This document shows positions 35,524 through 43,440 of a stretch of DNA of 64,000 bases, one piece after another. Position numbers and translations under genes: made by a program. A model generated the notes under the pieces. It was given only the letters and a program-made list of their open reading frames with translations, was not told the DNA's origin and did not search any database. Source of the stretch: CAYJII01 sp964370225 (GTDB lineage Bacteria; Bacillota; Clostridia; Oscillospirales; Ruminococcaceae); assembly GCA_964370225.1 (NCBI GenBank), contig CAYJII010000002.1, positions 33,307 through 97,306 of the forward strand, given 5' to 3'. Position 1 is the first letter of the stretch; every line of letters starts with the position of its first letter.

Positions 35524-36156
35524 TTATACCGCATTTTTTGTGGTACTCTTTTTCATCAGCTTTTCGCATGTCGGAATAATGATACAACCCACAGCATTTC
35601 CCACCGCGCAAATTAGCGTAAAGAGCGCTGTATCCGCTCTCCACGAATTTGCAAGCGAGATGTAAAACATATTTGCAACTACATGCTCAAATTTTGCGAT
35701 TATGAATACCGTTATCGGCAGTATAATTATAATGCTTCTTCCAAAGTCATCTTTTTGCCTTTTATATCCAAGCACTGCTACGCTCATTAAAATGCCACAG
35801 AAAATCGCGAGAATAAAGCTCTCGAGCAGCGTGTGGTCTAGCTTTGAGACGAGTGCCGTCTCTGCTTTTTCCACAATCGATAACCCGCTCAGTCTTATGA
35901 TATATCCTGTCGCTACTGTTCCAAAAAGATTACCTATTAGCGCTAATATTGTAATCGGGGCAAAACGCTTTATATCTTGCGGAAGATAACAACATTTGCC
36001 CGTATACAAATTCCAGTCAAACAAATATATCGAAATTAGACCTACTCCAAAGAGCACTCCGCCTATAACATTGTGCTCGACGCTCAAATAAGCGACTGCA
36101 GCAATTGATATAGCAACGCCTGCAAGCAGACTTTTCAAAAAATTTATTATGTTCAT
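35524..36156 (-). CDS. Formate/nitrite transporter (FNT) family channel
   Basis: A 210-residue six-helix membrane protein of the FocA/NirC family, shorter than FocA (285) because the termini and loops are trimmed. Recognisable are LFDWNLYTGK, equivalent to the helix-2 break of FNT proteins, and AKFEHVVANMFY, the hallmark EH(x)3NM block with the pore His in helix 5. The start overlaps the pflA stop codon in an ATGA arrangement. Its place in the pyruvate formate-lyase operon argues for formate export. Confidence 0.88.
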   Translation of the reverse strand: MNIINFLKSLLAGVAISIAAVAYLSVEHNVIGGVLFGVGLISIYLFDWNLYTGKCCYLPQDIKRFAPITILALIGNLFGTVATGYIIRLSGLSIVEKAETALVSKLDHTLLESFILAIFCGILMSVAVLGYKRQKDDFGRSIIIILPITVFIIAKFEHVVANMFYISLANSWRADTALFTLICAVGNAVGCIIIPTCEKLMKKSTTKNAV

Positions 36157-36908
36157 TTGTCCCTCTCAGCGTTTTTATTAACTAGCCCTTGTTTTACGCC
36201 TTTCACTATAACACTCAGCGCATATGAAGTACGCTCGGTAGATGTAGCTTCTACTCCCTCAAGCGGATATTTCATATTAAGCTCCTTATATTTTTCCTCA
36301 GCCATTGTATGATATGGTATGATATCGAGCGCTTTAATATTACTAAGCTCGGATAAAAATTCCCCAAGCCTTAATAAATATTCTTCGTTTAACGTAATCC
36401 CCTCTATCACCACATGTCTTATCCACACATCTTTTTTTATATGTGATAGATATCTCGCAAAATTCAGTATATTTTCATTTGGTGCACCAGTCATAATCTT
36501 GTGTTCATCGCTATCGATATGCTTTATATCTAGCAGCACAAGGTCGGTGTACTGCATAATTTCATCAAATTTTGCTTTGTTTTGTTCAGTGAAAGTTATA
36601 CCAGAACTATCTATGCATGTGTGAATATTTTTTTCTTTGCACTTCTTAAAAAGCTCGATTAAAAAATCTATTTGCAACAGTGGTTCACCACCTGTAGCTG
36701 TTATTCCGCCAGTTGTAAATTTCTTTGTTTTCTCAAACTCTTTTAATACATCCTCCACAGACATTTGATTGCCTGTATTAACACTCCAAGTGTCAGGGTT
36801 ATGGCAGTAATTACAGCGCAAAGGGCAACCCTGCATAAAGATTACCATCCTTATACCAGGGCCGTCCACAGTGCCAAAAGAATCTATAGAATGCACATAT
36901 CCTTTCAT
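36153..36908 (-). CDS. pflA: Pyruvate formate-lyase-activating enzyme
   Basis: A 251-residue radical SAM activase. The cluster motif is CPLRCNYC after DGPGIRMVIFMQG, and TGGEPLLQ binds SAM. It generates the glycyl radical on its partner. In this operon the glycine-bearing chain is the separate small protein encoded just upstream, so PflA must act on that chain alone or in complex with the catalytic chain. The GAGGTGG site lies before the ATG. Confidence 0.95.
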   Translation of the reverse strand: MKGYVHSIDSFGTVDGPGIRMVIFMQGCPLRCNYCHNPDTWSVNTGNQMSVEDVLKEFEKTKKFTTGGITATGGEPLLQIDFLIELFKKCKEKNIHTCIDSSGITFTEQNKAKFDEIMQYTDLVLLDIKHIDSDEHKIMTGAPNENILNFARYLSHIKKDVWIRHVVIEGITLNEEYLLRLGEFLSELSNIKALDIIPYHTMAEEKYKELNMKYPLEGVEATSTERTSYALSVIVKGVKQGLVNKNAERDK

Positions 36909-36937
36909 TCTTTTCCCACCTCAATAAAACTATATAA

Positions 36938-37183
36938 CTACATTTTCGAGTGGAATGTGCGGGAGATAATATCGTCTTGTTGCTCTTTATTTAGCTTGAC
37001 AAAATTAACTGCATATCCCGATACTCTTACTGTAAGTTGTGGGTATTTTTCAGGATGCTTTTGCGCATCTAGCAGTGTTTCTTTTGTGAATACATTTACG
37101 TTTAAGTGATGTCCACCCATTTGAGTATAACTGTCCAGTAAGGACACTAAATTGTCGATTTGTTTTTCATTTTTCTCGCTCAT
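36938..37183 (-). CDS. Stand-alone glycyl-radical domain of pyruvate formate-lyase
   Basis: An 81-residue protein equal to the C-terminal glycyl-radical domain of PFL. The radical Gly is Gly56 in LTVRVSGYAVNF. The flanking GGHHLNVNV, LLDAQKHPEKYP and SRTFHSKM match the last 70 residues of E. coli PflB. It resembles the rescue factor GrcA (YfiD), but the large PFL chain here lacks any glycyl domain, so this chain should be essential, not a spare part. Its AAAGGAG site lies six bases before the ATG, 21 bases after the catalytic-chain stop. Both are in the same reading frame, separated by one TAG. Confidence 0.9.
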   Translation of the reverse strand: MSEKNEKQIDNLVSLLDSYTQMGGHHLNVNVFTKETLLDAQKHPEKYPQLTVRVSGYAVNFVKLNKEQQDDIISRTFHSKM

Positions 37184-37204
37184 ATTATTCTCCTTTTCAC
37201 AATA

Positions 37205-39337
37205 CTAATCTTCATCAATTATTTCATTTGGTTGTCTGCAAGCCATGTTTGTACAATCATTATTGAAATCGTCCATAGTCTGCACCAAGATATCCCCTAA
37301 ATTAAAGTCACCCATAAACACTCTGTCATCTTTGCCCAATGCCCCAGGTACTATTGAGAATGTGTCCGAAATACCGTCTAGCGCATCTTCAAACGGCAAT
37401 TTTGCAACTGATGCAAGTGACGCAGCCGCTCCAGAAGTATCTCTACCATGCATCGGATTTGCACCCGGTGCAAAAGGAACCCCAGCTTTTCTTCCATCAG
37501 GTGTAGAGCCAGTTTTCTTACCATAAACTACATTTGATGTAATCGTTAATATTGACATAGTCGGCACACTATCTCTATAAGTGTGGTGCCTTCTTATTTT
37601 CTCCATGAACTTGCGCACGATGTCAATCGCTATCTTATCAACTCTATCATCATTGTTTCCGTATTTTGGATAGTCCCCGATTACCTCGTAATCAACTACA
37701 AGCCCATCTTCGTCACGCACAGTTTTAACTTTTGCGTATTTTATTGCGCTAAGTGAGTCAGCAATAACCGAAAGCCCAGCAATCCCCGTTGCAAAATAAC
37801 GCTTTACTTCTCTGTCATGTAGCGACATCTGCACACGTTCATAGCAGTATTTATCGTGCATATAATGTATGATGTTCAGCGCACTTACATACACTTCAGC
37901 AAGCCACTCAAGCATATCATCATACTTTTGCATGATATCATCATACTCCAGATATTCGCTCGTTACCGCTCTGTATTTCGGACCAATTTGCATTTTTAGT
38001 TTTTCGTCCATACCACCATTTATTGCGTACAATAAGCATTTTGCAAGATTTGCACGCGCTCCGAAAAACTGCATTTCCTTGCCCACTTTCATGGAAGAAA
38101 CACAACAAGCAATCGCGTAGTCATGCCCATGCACAGCTCTCATTAGCTCGTCATTTTCATATTGGATTGACGAGGTCTGTATGCTCATTTTTGCACAATA
38201 TCTCTTAAAGTTTATAGGAAGTCTTGGTGACCACAAAACAGTAAGGTTTGGTTCAGGCGCTGGGCCTAAATTTGTTAGTGTATGCAAAAATCTAAACGAC
38301 GTCTTAGTTACCATGTGTCTGCCATCAACAGTCATCCCAGCAATTGACTCGGTCACCCAAGTTGGGTCGCCTGAAAATAGCGTGTTATACTCATGTGTAC
38401 GAGCAAATTTAACCAATCTCAGTTTCATTACAAAATGGTCAATATACTCCTGTACTTGTTCCTCAGTGCATATCCCAAGCGCTAAATCTCGCGCGATGTA
38501 TATGTCAAGGAAAGTTGATACACGCCCAAGGCTCATTGCCGCGCCATTTTGCTCTTTAATTGCAGCTAGATAGCCAAAATATATCCACTGAATCGCTTCT
38601 TTTGCATTAGATGCAGGTTGAGAAATGTCATAGCCATAGCTTTGTGCCATCTCTTTTATTTCGCCTAATGCCCTAATTTGCTCAGAAAGCTCTTCACGCA
38701 ATCTAATGTTAGCATCAGTCATTCTCACTGCTGCTGTTTTTAGCTGTTCTTTTTTATCTGTAACAAGAATATCGATACCGTATAGCGCAACTCTTCTGTA
38801 ATCCCCGATAATTCTTCCGCGTCCGTATGCATCAGGTAAACCTGTGATAATCGCAGATTTTCTAGCTAATTTTATTTCATCAGTATACACATCAAAAACA
38901 CCGTCATTATGCGTTTTTCTGTATTTCGTAAACGCATCTTTAATCTCGTCGGAAATTTCATATCCATATTGTTTGCATGCATTATAAGCTGTGCGAATTC
39001 CGCCAAAAGGTTGTAAACTGCGCTTGAAAAGTTTATCTGTTTGGAAACCTACAATCGTTTCCTCTTCTTTATTTAAATAGCATGGGCCATGTGATGTAAC
39101 AGTGGACACTATTTCCGTATCCATATCCAATACTCCGCCTTTTTCTTGTTCTTCTCCATTTAGTTTTACTACTTGCTCCCATAAATTTTTGGTCGCTTGT
39201 GTCGCTGGAGCCAAAAAAGTGTCATCCCCATCATACTGCGTATAGTTTAGCGTAATAAAATCGCTAACATCAATTGCAACGTCACTCCATTTCCCAGTTG
39301 TAAAACTATCCCAATTCTTTGAGTAATTTAATTCCAT
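37205..39337 (-). CDS. pflB: Pyruvate formate-lyase catalytic chain, lacking the glycyl-radical domain
   Basis: A 710-residue protein covering the PFL barrel up to the domain boundary. The active-site cysteine pair is in YAIACCVSSM near residue 400, and GSTPDGRKAGVPFAPGANPMHGRD and ISDTFSIVPGALGK are typical. It then leaves the family with about 38 novel residues holding two Cys and ending in a TAG stop, where other PFLs continue into the glycyl domain. The ATG at 39337 gives the usual PFL start, with GGTGG seven bases upstream; two in-frame ATG codons (39361, 39373) lie further up without good sites. It is the first gene of pflB-grc-pflA-FNT. Confidence 0.9.
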   Translation of the reverse strand: MELNYSKNWDSFTTGKWSDVAIDVSDFITLNYTQYDGDDTFLAPATQATKNLWEQVVKLNGEEQEKGGVLDMDTEIVSTVTSHGPCYLNKEEETIVGFQTDKLFKRSLQPFGGIRTAYNACKQYGYEISDEIKDAFTKYRKTHNDGVFDVYTDEIKLARKSAIITGLPDAYGRGRIIGDYRRVALYGIDILVTDKKEQLKTAAVRMTDANIRLREELSEQIRALGEIKEMAQSYGYDISQPASNAKEAIQWIYFGYLAAIKEQNGAAMSLGRVSTFLDIYIARDLALGICTEEQVQEYIDHFVMKLRLVKFARTHEYNTLFSGDPTWVTESIAGMTVDGRHMVTKTSFRFLHTLTNLGPAPEPNLTVLWSPRLPINFKRYCAKMSIQTSSIQYENDELMRAVHGHDYAIACCVSSMKVGKEMQFFGARANLAKCLLYAINGGMDEKLKMQIGPKYRAVTSEYLEYDDIMQKYDDMLEWLAEVYVSALNIIHYMHDKYCYERVQMSLHDREVKRYFATGIAGLSVIADSLSAIKYAKVKTVRDEDGLVVDYEVIGDYPKYGNNDDRVDKIAIDIVRKFMEKIRRHHTYRDSVPTMSILTITSNVVYGKKTGSTPDGRKAGVPFAPGANPMHGRDTSGAAASLASVAKLPFEDALDGISDTFSIVPGALGKDDRVFMGDFNLGDILVQTMDDFNNDCTNMACRQPNEIIDED

Positions 39338-39419
39338 CTGTAAACCACCGTGTCCTTTCATTATTTTTGCCATCTTGGTTTTCTTGGTATTTCTCTATTT
39401 TTCTTATGCTTTTACAAAA

Positions 39420-39437
39420 TCGTTAAAAAATTAACAA
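39420..39437 (-). promoter_or_regulatory. Rex-type operator in the pfl leader
   Basis: On the minus strand TTGTTAA-TTTT-TTAACGA, which matches the clostridial Rex consensus TTGTTAA-N4-TTAACAA at all but one position. It lies about +8 to +25 from the predicted start site, suited to repression at low NADH. Confidence 0.6.
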
Positions 39438-39450
39438 CTCTGTACTGTTA

Positions 39451-39479
39451 ATGGTAACATATTGTCAAAAAATTGTCAA
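39451..39479 (-). promoter_or_regulatory. Promoter of the pfl operon
   Basis: Minus-strand TTGACA (39479-39474), 17 bases, TACCAT (39456-39451), directly upstream of the Rex-like operator. Confidence 0.6.
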
Positions 39480-39571
39480 TGTCAAAATATTAGAATTTTT
39501 GTTCTTTTACTCAAAAATTTTATATGCTTTTTCGTTATTATCACCAAATTATTACATATTTTATGCATAAT

Positions 39572-39589
39572 GGTTAGTTATCGCTAACC
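39572..39589. other. Inverted repeat upstream of the pfl promoter
   Basis: GGTTAG-TTATCG-CTAACC, a perfect 6-bp inverted repeat about 95-115 bases upstream of the -35. The 374-base gap between pflB and the MATE gene is otherwise AT-rich with no gene I can support. A distal activator or repressor site is possible. Confidence 0.25.
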
Positions 39590-39665
39590 TATACTAATTT
39601 TGTTGTAATATTTGCATAAAATCAAAGCAATGTGAAAACCACGGCTAACAAATAATATTTTGCGC

Positions 39666-39700
39666 AAAAAAAGCGGTTTTACTCACAAAACCGCTTTTAG
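39666..39700 (-). terminator. Terminator after the MATE gene
   Basis: AAAAGCGGTTTT / AAAACCGCTTTT with a short loop and a T-run on the minus strand, 12 bases past the MATE stop. Confidence 0.88.
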
Positions 39701-39711
39701 ATATAAAATTT

Positions 39712-40995
39712 TTATTGCTTACTTTTTTTAAGCGTGATAACCGCAAATATCATCACAATTAACTCAGTAGCAACCACAGAAAACCAAACGCCATTTATTC
39801 CAAAAAACCACGATAAAATTATCGTTATCGGAATTATTAGGATAAACCCTCGCAAAAGCGAAATAATAAAAGCTGTTTTTGGAACACCGATTGCACTAAA
39901 ATATGTTGCGATAACTATGTTAATTCCAACAAACACAAATGATATAAAATAGATATGTAGCCCATTTGTTGCAATGCCGGCAAGCTCGATGTCGCCACTC
40001 TCATTGAAGGCGGCTACGATTTGTGTCGAGAAAACAAATGAAAGAGAGTAAACCACAGTCGCAATCCCAAGCGAAGTTATGATAGCATATTTGAGAGCTT
40101 TTTTCGCATCGCTAATATCCCCTTCGCCAAAACATCTGCTCACTATCGCCCCAACACCTTGCGACACACCTGTAAAAACTGCGGTGATAACCAGCGCGAT
40201 GTTTGCGACAACCCCATATGCTGCTACTGCTATATTTCCAGCTATCCCCAAGATTATGATGTTGAATACGATGATTACAATACCTGAGGAAAGCTCCGTA
40301 ATCAGCGCAGACACACCAAGTGCGGATATATCAAAGATTTTCTTGAGTCTAGGTTTCACTTTAACAATGTGAAACCTATTTTTCTTGCGGATAAAGTATG
40401 ACGAGAGTACCATCAGACTGATTAGAGGCGCAAATCCTGTTGCAAGTGCAGCTCCGAATATGCCCATATTTAAAGGGAATATAAAGATATAGTCGAGCAA
40501 AATATTTGAGAAACTCCCCACCAGCATCGCTATCATCGAAAGTTTTGGATTTTTATCGTTTCGCACATAACAAATAATCACATTGTTAAGCAAAAACATA
40601 GGCGAAAAACATAATATCGTTTTAACATAGATATTTGTGTTAATAAAGACTTCGTCATTTGCACCGAGCACTCTCGCAATTTCCTCAGAGAAAAATATGC
40701 CCGCTATAACAAAAATTATGGTCATTAGCCCTGTGTAATACAGCGACTGCGTAAAAATATTTTTTGAGTTGGAGATAGCGTATCTTGTCGCTCCCCCAAT
40801 CCCAATCATCAAGCCAACACCACTGATGAAGCTATATACTGGCAGCGCAATATTCAGCGCGGTCAATCCGTCTGCACCTATTCCTTGCGCGATAAAAAAT
40901 GTGTCCGCAAGGATATAGCAGGACAATCCAATCATGCCGATGATATTAAACGAAACATATTTCACAAACTCGCTTTTGACGTTTCTTTTTGTCAT
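39712..40995 (-). CDS. MATE-family efflux pump (MepA-like)
   Basis: A 427-residue, twelve-helix multidrug/toxin exporter of the MATE family. Typical stretches are GADGLTALNIALPVYSF in helices 1-2 and the repeated AYGVVANIALVITAVFTGVSQGVGAIVSR at the start of the second half. The ATG at 40995 follows GGGAGG by five bases; an upstream ATG falls within the leader. The pump is expressed through a terminator-type riboswitch leader of guanidine-IV type, which makes guanidine export a plausible role. Confidence 0.9.
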   Translation of the reverse strand: MTKRNVKSEFVKYVSFNIIGMIGLSCYILADTFFIAQGIGADGLTALNIALPVYSFISGVGLMIGIGGATRYAISNSKNIFTQSLYYTGLMTIIFVIAGIFFSEEIARVLGANDEVFINTNIYVKTILCFSPMFLLNNVIICYVRNDKNPKLSMIAMLVGSFSNILLDYIFIFPLNMGIFGAALATGFAPLISLMVLSSYFIRKKNRFHIVKVKPRLKKIFDISALGVSALITELSSGIVIIVFNIIILGIAGNIAVAAYGVVANIALVITAVFTGVSQGVGAIVSRCFGEGDISDAKKALKYAIITSLGIATVVYSLSFVFSTQIVAAFNESGDIELAGIATNGLHIYFISFVFVGINIVIATYFSAIGVPKTAFIISLLRGFILIIPITIILSWFFGINGVWFSVVATELIVMIFAVITLKKSKQ

Positions 40996-41005
40996 ATTTC
41001 CTCCC

Positions 41006-41092
41006 AAAAAACAAACATTTGCATACACATCTTCTTAGACCTAATGATGTGTAAACAAATGCAGACGCATTTCTACCCGGTGGCAGTAATAT
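41006..41092 (-). promoter_or_regulatory. Guanidine-IV (mepA motif)-like riboswitch with terminator
   Basis: Minus-strand RNA begins with UACUGCCACCGGGUAG (41089-41073), followed by hairpin AAAUGC-GUCU-GCAUUU (41072-41057). The 3' arm of that hairpin also starts a long terminator stem (41062-41011), GCAUUUG..ACACAUC with GAUGUGU..CAAAUG, ending in a T-run (about 41006-41015) just before the ribosome binding site. The two structures exclude each other, as in an ON switch. The CACCGGGUAG core, the size and the MATE target fit the guanidine-IV class found upstream of mepA genes in Clostridia; the class name is from memory. Confidence 0.65.
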
Positions 41093-41101
41093 ATTAAAAT
41101 G

Positions 41102-41130
41102 ATTATATCACATCGATGAACTAAAGTCTA
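41102..41130 (-). promoter_or_regulatory. Promoter of the MATE riboswitch transcript
   Basis: Minus-strand TAGACT, 17 bases, TATAAT. The predicted start is about ten bases before the riboswitch core. Confidence 0.6.
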
Positions 41131-41176
41131 TATCAAAATTTCTGCTATATTAAATAAACTTTGAGCGTTTCACCAA

Positions 41177-41205
41177 TTGACAAAAGGTATCTACCTCTGT
41201 ATAAT
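41177..41205 (+). promoter_or_regulatory. Consensus promoter of the His/Cys-rich gene
   Basis: TTGACA (41177-41182), 17 bases, TATAAT (41200-41205), a perfect housekeeping promoter 50 bases before the start codon, divergent from the MATE promoter. Confidence 0.85.
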
Positions 41206-41254
41206 TAGTGCAGTAAGATAAAACTAACTATATTAAGTAAGAAGGATTGATAAT

Positions 41255-41836
41255 ATGTCAAATAATCATAACTGCGGTTGCGGTGGACATTCCCACCACG
41301 AGCATCACGCACATAATCATTCAGAAGGTAAATGCTGTGGAAAACATGGGCATTCACATCACAAACACGAGCATCATGGTCACGGTTGCTGTGGCAAGCA
41401 TGGACATGCGCCTGTAGAAATCCCAGCTATCACAGCTGAGCAAAGACAAATTTTACTAAGCATGGCAAAAACAACATATCTTCCACTAGTTAGATTTGTG
41501 ATGAAAAGCAGTAAGTCTTCGCATTTTGAATCAGTTGCGCTTGCTCCTGTTTATTTGCAAGACGAAAACGCTAGCATGGACGAAGTTAAAGCTTGTGGCA
41601 AAATTTTAACCGATATGGAAGCTCTCGGGCTAATCACACTTGACTATGATATTCCGCTAGATAGCTACGAATACTCTGAATATAAAAATTCGGCAGTATA
41701 TAGTTATTTCATCAAAACTATGGAAGAATCCATAGGCAAAGATGGTTTCGTTTTCGATACAGCTGATTTCGAAAAAGGAAGTATCGCTATGACCGATGTC
41801 GGGCATAAAATTTTGCATGACATCATCCACTCATAA
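41255..41836 (+). CDS. Protein with His/Cys-rich metal-binding N-terminus
   Basis: A 193-residue protein. The first 52 residues hold about 20 His and 6 Cys, with the motif CCGKHGH occurring twice (about residues 27-33 and 45-51), as in metal-sequestering tails. The remaining 140 residues form a compact mixed alpha/beta domain beginning ITAEQRQILLSMAKTTYLPLV. It ends with FEKGSIAMTDVGHKILHDI, compatible with a winged-helix-like fold. Nickel, zinc, copper or arsenic binding is inference from composition only. The promoter is consensus and a terminator follows, so it is expressed alone and strongly. Confidence 0.75.
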   Translation: MSNNHNCGCGGHSHHEHHAHNHSEGKCCGKHGHSHHKHEHHGHGCCGKHGHAPVEIPAITAEQRQILLSMAKTTYLPLVRFVMKSSKSSHFESVALAPVYLQDENASMDEVKACGKILTDMEALGLITLDYDIPLDSYEYSEYKNSAVYSYFIKTMEESIGKDGFVFDTADFEKGSIAMTDVGHKILHDIIHS

Positions 41837-41863
41837 TTTTTCACATAATAACATCTAAATTAT

Positions 41864-41898
41864 AAAAAGGTGCTATCTTACAAGATAGCACCTTTTTT
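41864..41898. terminator. Terminator between the His/Cys-rich gene and acr3
   Basis: AAAAGGTGCTATCTT / AAGATAGCACCTTTTTTT serving both convergent genes. Confidence 0.9.
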
Positions 41899-41907
41899 TA
41901 TTCATTT

Positions 41908-43020
41908 TTATTTAAACCAATGCTTTGTTTTGTTTGCAATCTTCACTAAAATAAGCATTACAGGAACTTCAACCAGCACACCAACTATAGTCGCAAGTGC
42001 AACAGGGCTTTGTGTGCCAAATAGCGCAATAGCTACTGCTACTGACAGCTCAAAAAAGTTAGATGCGCCAATCATCCCAGCAGGAGCTGCGACATCATGC
42101 GATAGTTTCAAACTTTTTGAAGCTAAGTATGATGTGAAGAAAATTAGGAATGTTTGTATAATCAGAGGCACTGCAATCAACACGATATGAAGTGGATTTT
42201 CTAGGATAACATGTCCTTGGAAAGAGAAGATAAGCGTCAGTGTTAATAGTAATCCTATAATAGTTACGTTCGAAAATTTTGGAATAAAGCTTTTCTCAAA
42301 ATACTCTTTTCCCTTATTTTTAGTAACAGCACTCCTCGTTAAAACCCCACCTACAAGAGGTATTACAACAAATAGCACCACAGACAAAATCAGCGTATCC
42401 CACGGTACAGTAACTCCGCTTACACCCAACAAAAATGCCACAATCGGTGTGAACGCTATTAAAATTATCAAGTCATTTGTAGCCACTTGTACAACTGTGT
42501 ATGCTGGGTTTCCTTTAGTTAAATGACTCCATACAAACACCATCGCAGTACATGGTGCAGCTCCTAGCAGTACTGCGCCTGCAAGATAATCCGTTGCTAA
42601 ATCAGGTGTGATAAAGCCTTTGAACACCACGAAAAAGAAAAACCAAGCTATCCCAAACATAGTAAAAGGTTTTATTAGCCAGTTTGTAATCCATGTGACA
42701 AAAAGCCCTTTTGGATTTTTCCCAACATTTTTAACGCTTTGAAAATCAACTTTCATCATCATAGGATAAATCATCAGCCAAATTAGTATCGCAATCGGGA
42801 TTGATACATTTGCGTATTCAAAGTTGCTCATGAACTCGGGGAATGCTGGGAAAAACTTCCCTATTAGCACGCCAACCGCCATGCAGATGATAACCCATAG
42901 GCTTAAATATCGCTCAAAAAAGCCGATTCCACTGTTTTTTTCTTTACTCATAATTATTCTCGCTTTCTCTTTTTCTTTCAAATCAATTTTTTTTGATGTT
43001 AGAGGTGCTTTAGAAGCCAT
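41908..43020 (-). CDS. acr3: Arsenite efflux permease, ACR3 family
   Basis: A 370-residue ten-helix permease of the BART superfamily. The signature LLGAAPCTAMVFVWSHL holds the conserved Cys of helix 4, and VSIPVAILIWLMIYPMM-like VSIPIAILIWLMIYPMM and the ASNFFELSVAVAI block match Acr3. The ATG at 43020 lies two bases after the arsR stop (TAAGGATG), which suggests coupling. An internal ATG at 42951 (MSKEKNSGIGFFERYL) would give the canonical 347-residue length and may be the true start. It forms an arsR-acr3 operon. Confidence 0.88.
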   Translation of the reverse strand: MASKAPLTSKKIDLKEKEKARIIMSKEKNSGIGFFERYLSLWVIICMAVGVLIGKFFPAFPEFMSNFEYANVSIPIAILIWLMIYPMMMKVDFQSVKNVGKNPKGLFVTWITNWLIKPFTMFGIAWFFFFVVFKGFITPDLATDYLAGAVLLGAAPCTAMVFVWSHLTKGNPAYTVVQVATNDLIILIAFTPIVAFLLGVSGVTVPWDTLILSVVLFVVIPLVGGVLTRSAVTKNKGKEYFEKSFIPKFSNVTIIGLLLTLTLIFSFQGHVILENPLHIVLIAVPLIIQTFLIFFTSYLASKSLKLSHDVAAPAGMIGASNFFELSVAVAIALFGTQSPVALATIVGVLVEVPVMLILVKIANKTKHWFK

Positions 43021-43035
43021 CCTTAGATGGCTTCT
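43012..43035 (-). promoter_or_regulatory. Perfect hairpin spanning the arsR stop and acr3 start
   Basis: On the minus strand AGAAGCCATC-TAAG-GATGGCTTCT, a perfect 10-bp stem. The arsR stop codon TAA is in the tetraloop and the candidate acr3 ATG is at the base of the 3' arm. It could couple or attenuate acr3 translation. There is no T-run, so it is not a terminator. Confidence 0.45.
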
Positions 43036-43340
43036 TTACAGCATTTGTCAAGCTGTATACTATTTACATTTGTAAGATTTCGCATTATGGATATCGCATG
43101 CGCACTACCGACTTCGCTAATCTGATAATGTGTCCATTTGCCTACATACCAGCATTCCACAATACCACTTTCGCATAAAATTTTCATGTGATATGACAGT
43201 TTTGATTGCGATAGGCCTAGTGCATCTGAAATATTACACGCACATTTTTCGCCACTCTGCAATAATTTCACTATCGACACTCTATTTTCGTCGCATAACG
43301 CCTTAAATATTTTTGCTATTCGGTTGTTATCTTCTAACAT
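43023..43340 (-). CDS. arsR: ArsR-family transcriptional repressor
   Basis: A 105-residue winged-helix repressor. The inducer-binding Cys pair is in EKCACNISDALGLSQ, equivalent to ELCVCDL in ArsR, where arsenite bridges the cysteines. The recognition helix LSQSKLSYHMKILCESGIV follows, and another CC pair sits near the C-terminus (DKCCKEAI). The ATG at 43340 with a GGTGAG site is preferred over a TTG eight codons earlier. It controls itself and acr3. Confidence 0.92.
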   Translation of the reverse strand: MLEDNNRIAKIFKALCDENRVSIVKLLQSGEKCACNISDALGLSQSKLSYHMKILCESGIVECWYVGKWTHYQISEVGSAHAISIMRNLTNVNSIQLDKCCKEAI

Positions 43341-43372
43341 GTTCTCACCAATTTCAATAAACAAATTTCAAA

Positions 43373-43424
43373 TCAAATATTTTTGAACTGATATTATAAT
43401 ACACTCAAATAATTATTTTGTCAA
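43373..43424 (-). promoter_or_regulatory. arsR promoter with candidate operator
   Basis: Minus-strand TTGACA (43424-43419), 17 bases, TATTAT (43401-43396). The inverted repeat TCAAA-AATA-TTTGA (43386-43373) lies just downstream, where ArsR would block the polymerase. Confidence 0.7.
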
Positions 43425-43440
43425 GAGTTTTTTTATATTT

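Noticed and set aside
37184..37207. Split pfl as a sequencing error or recoded TAG
   Set aside because: The two chains share a frame, but the junction has a strong ribosome binding site, extra sequence on both sides, and TAG is an ordinary stop elsewhere in the window.
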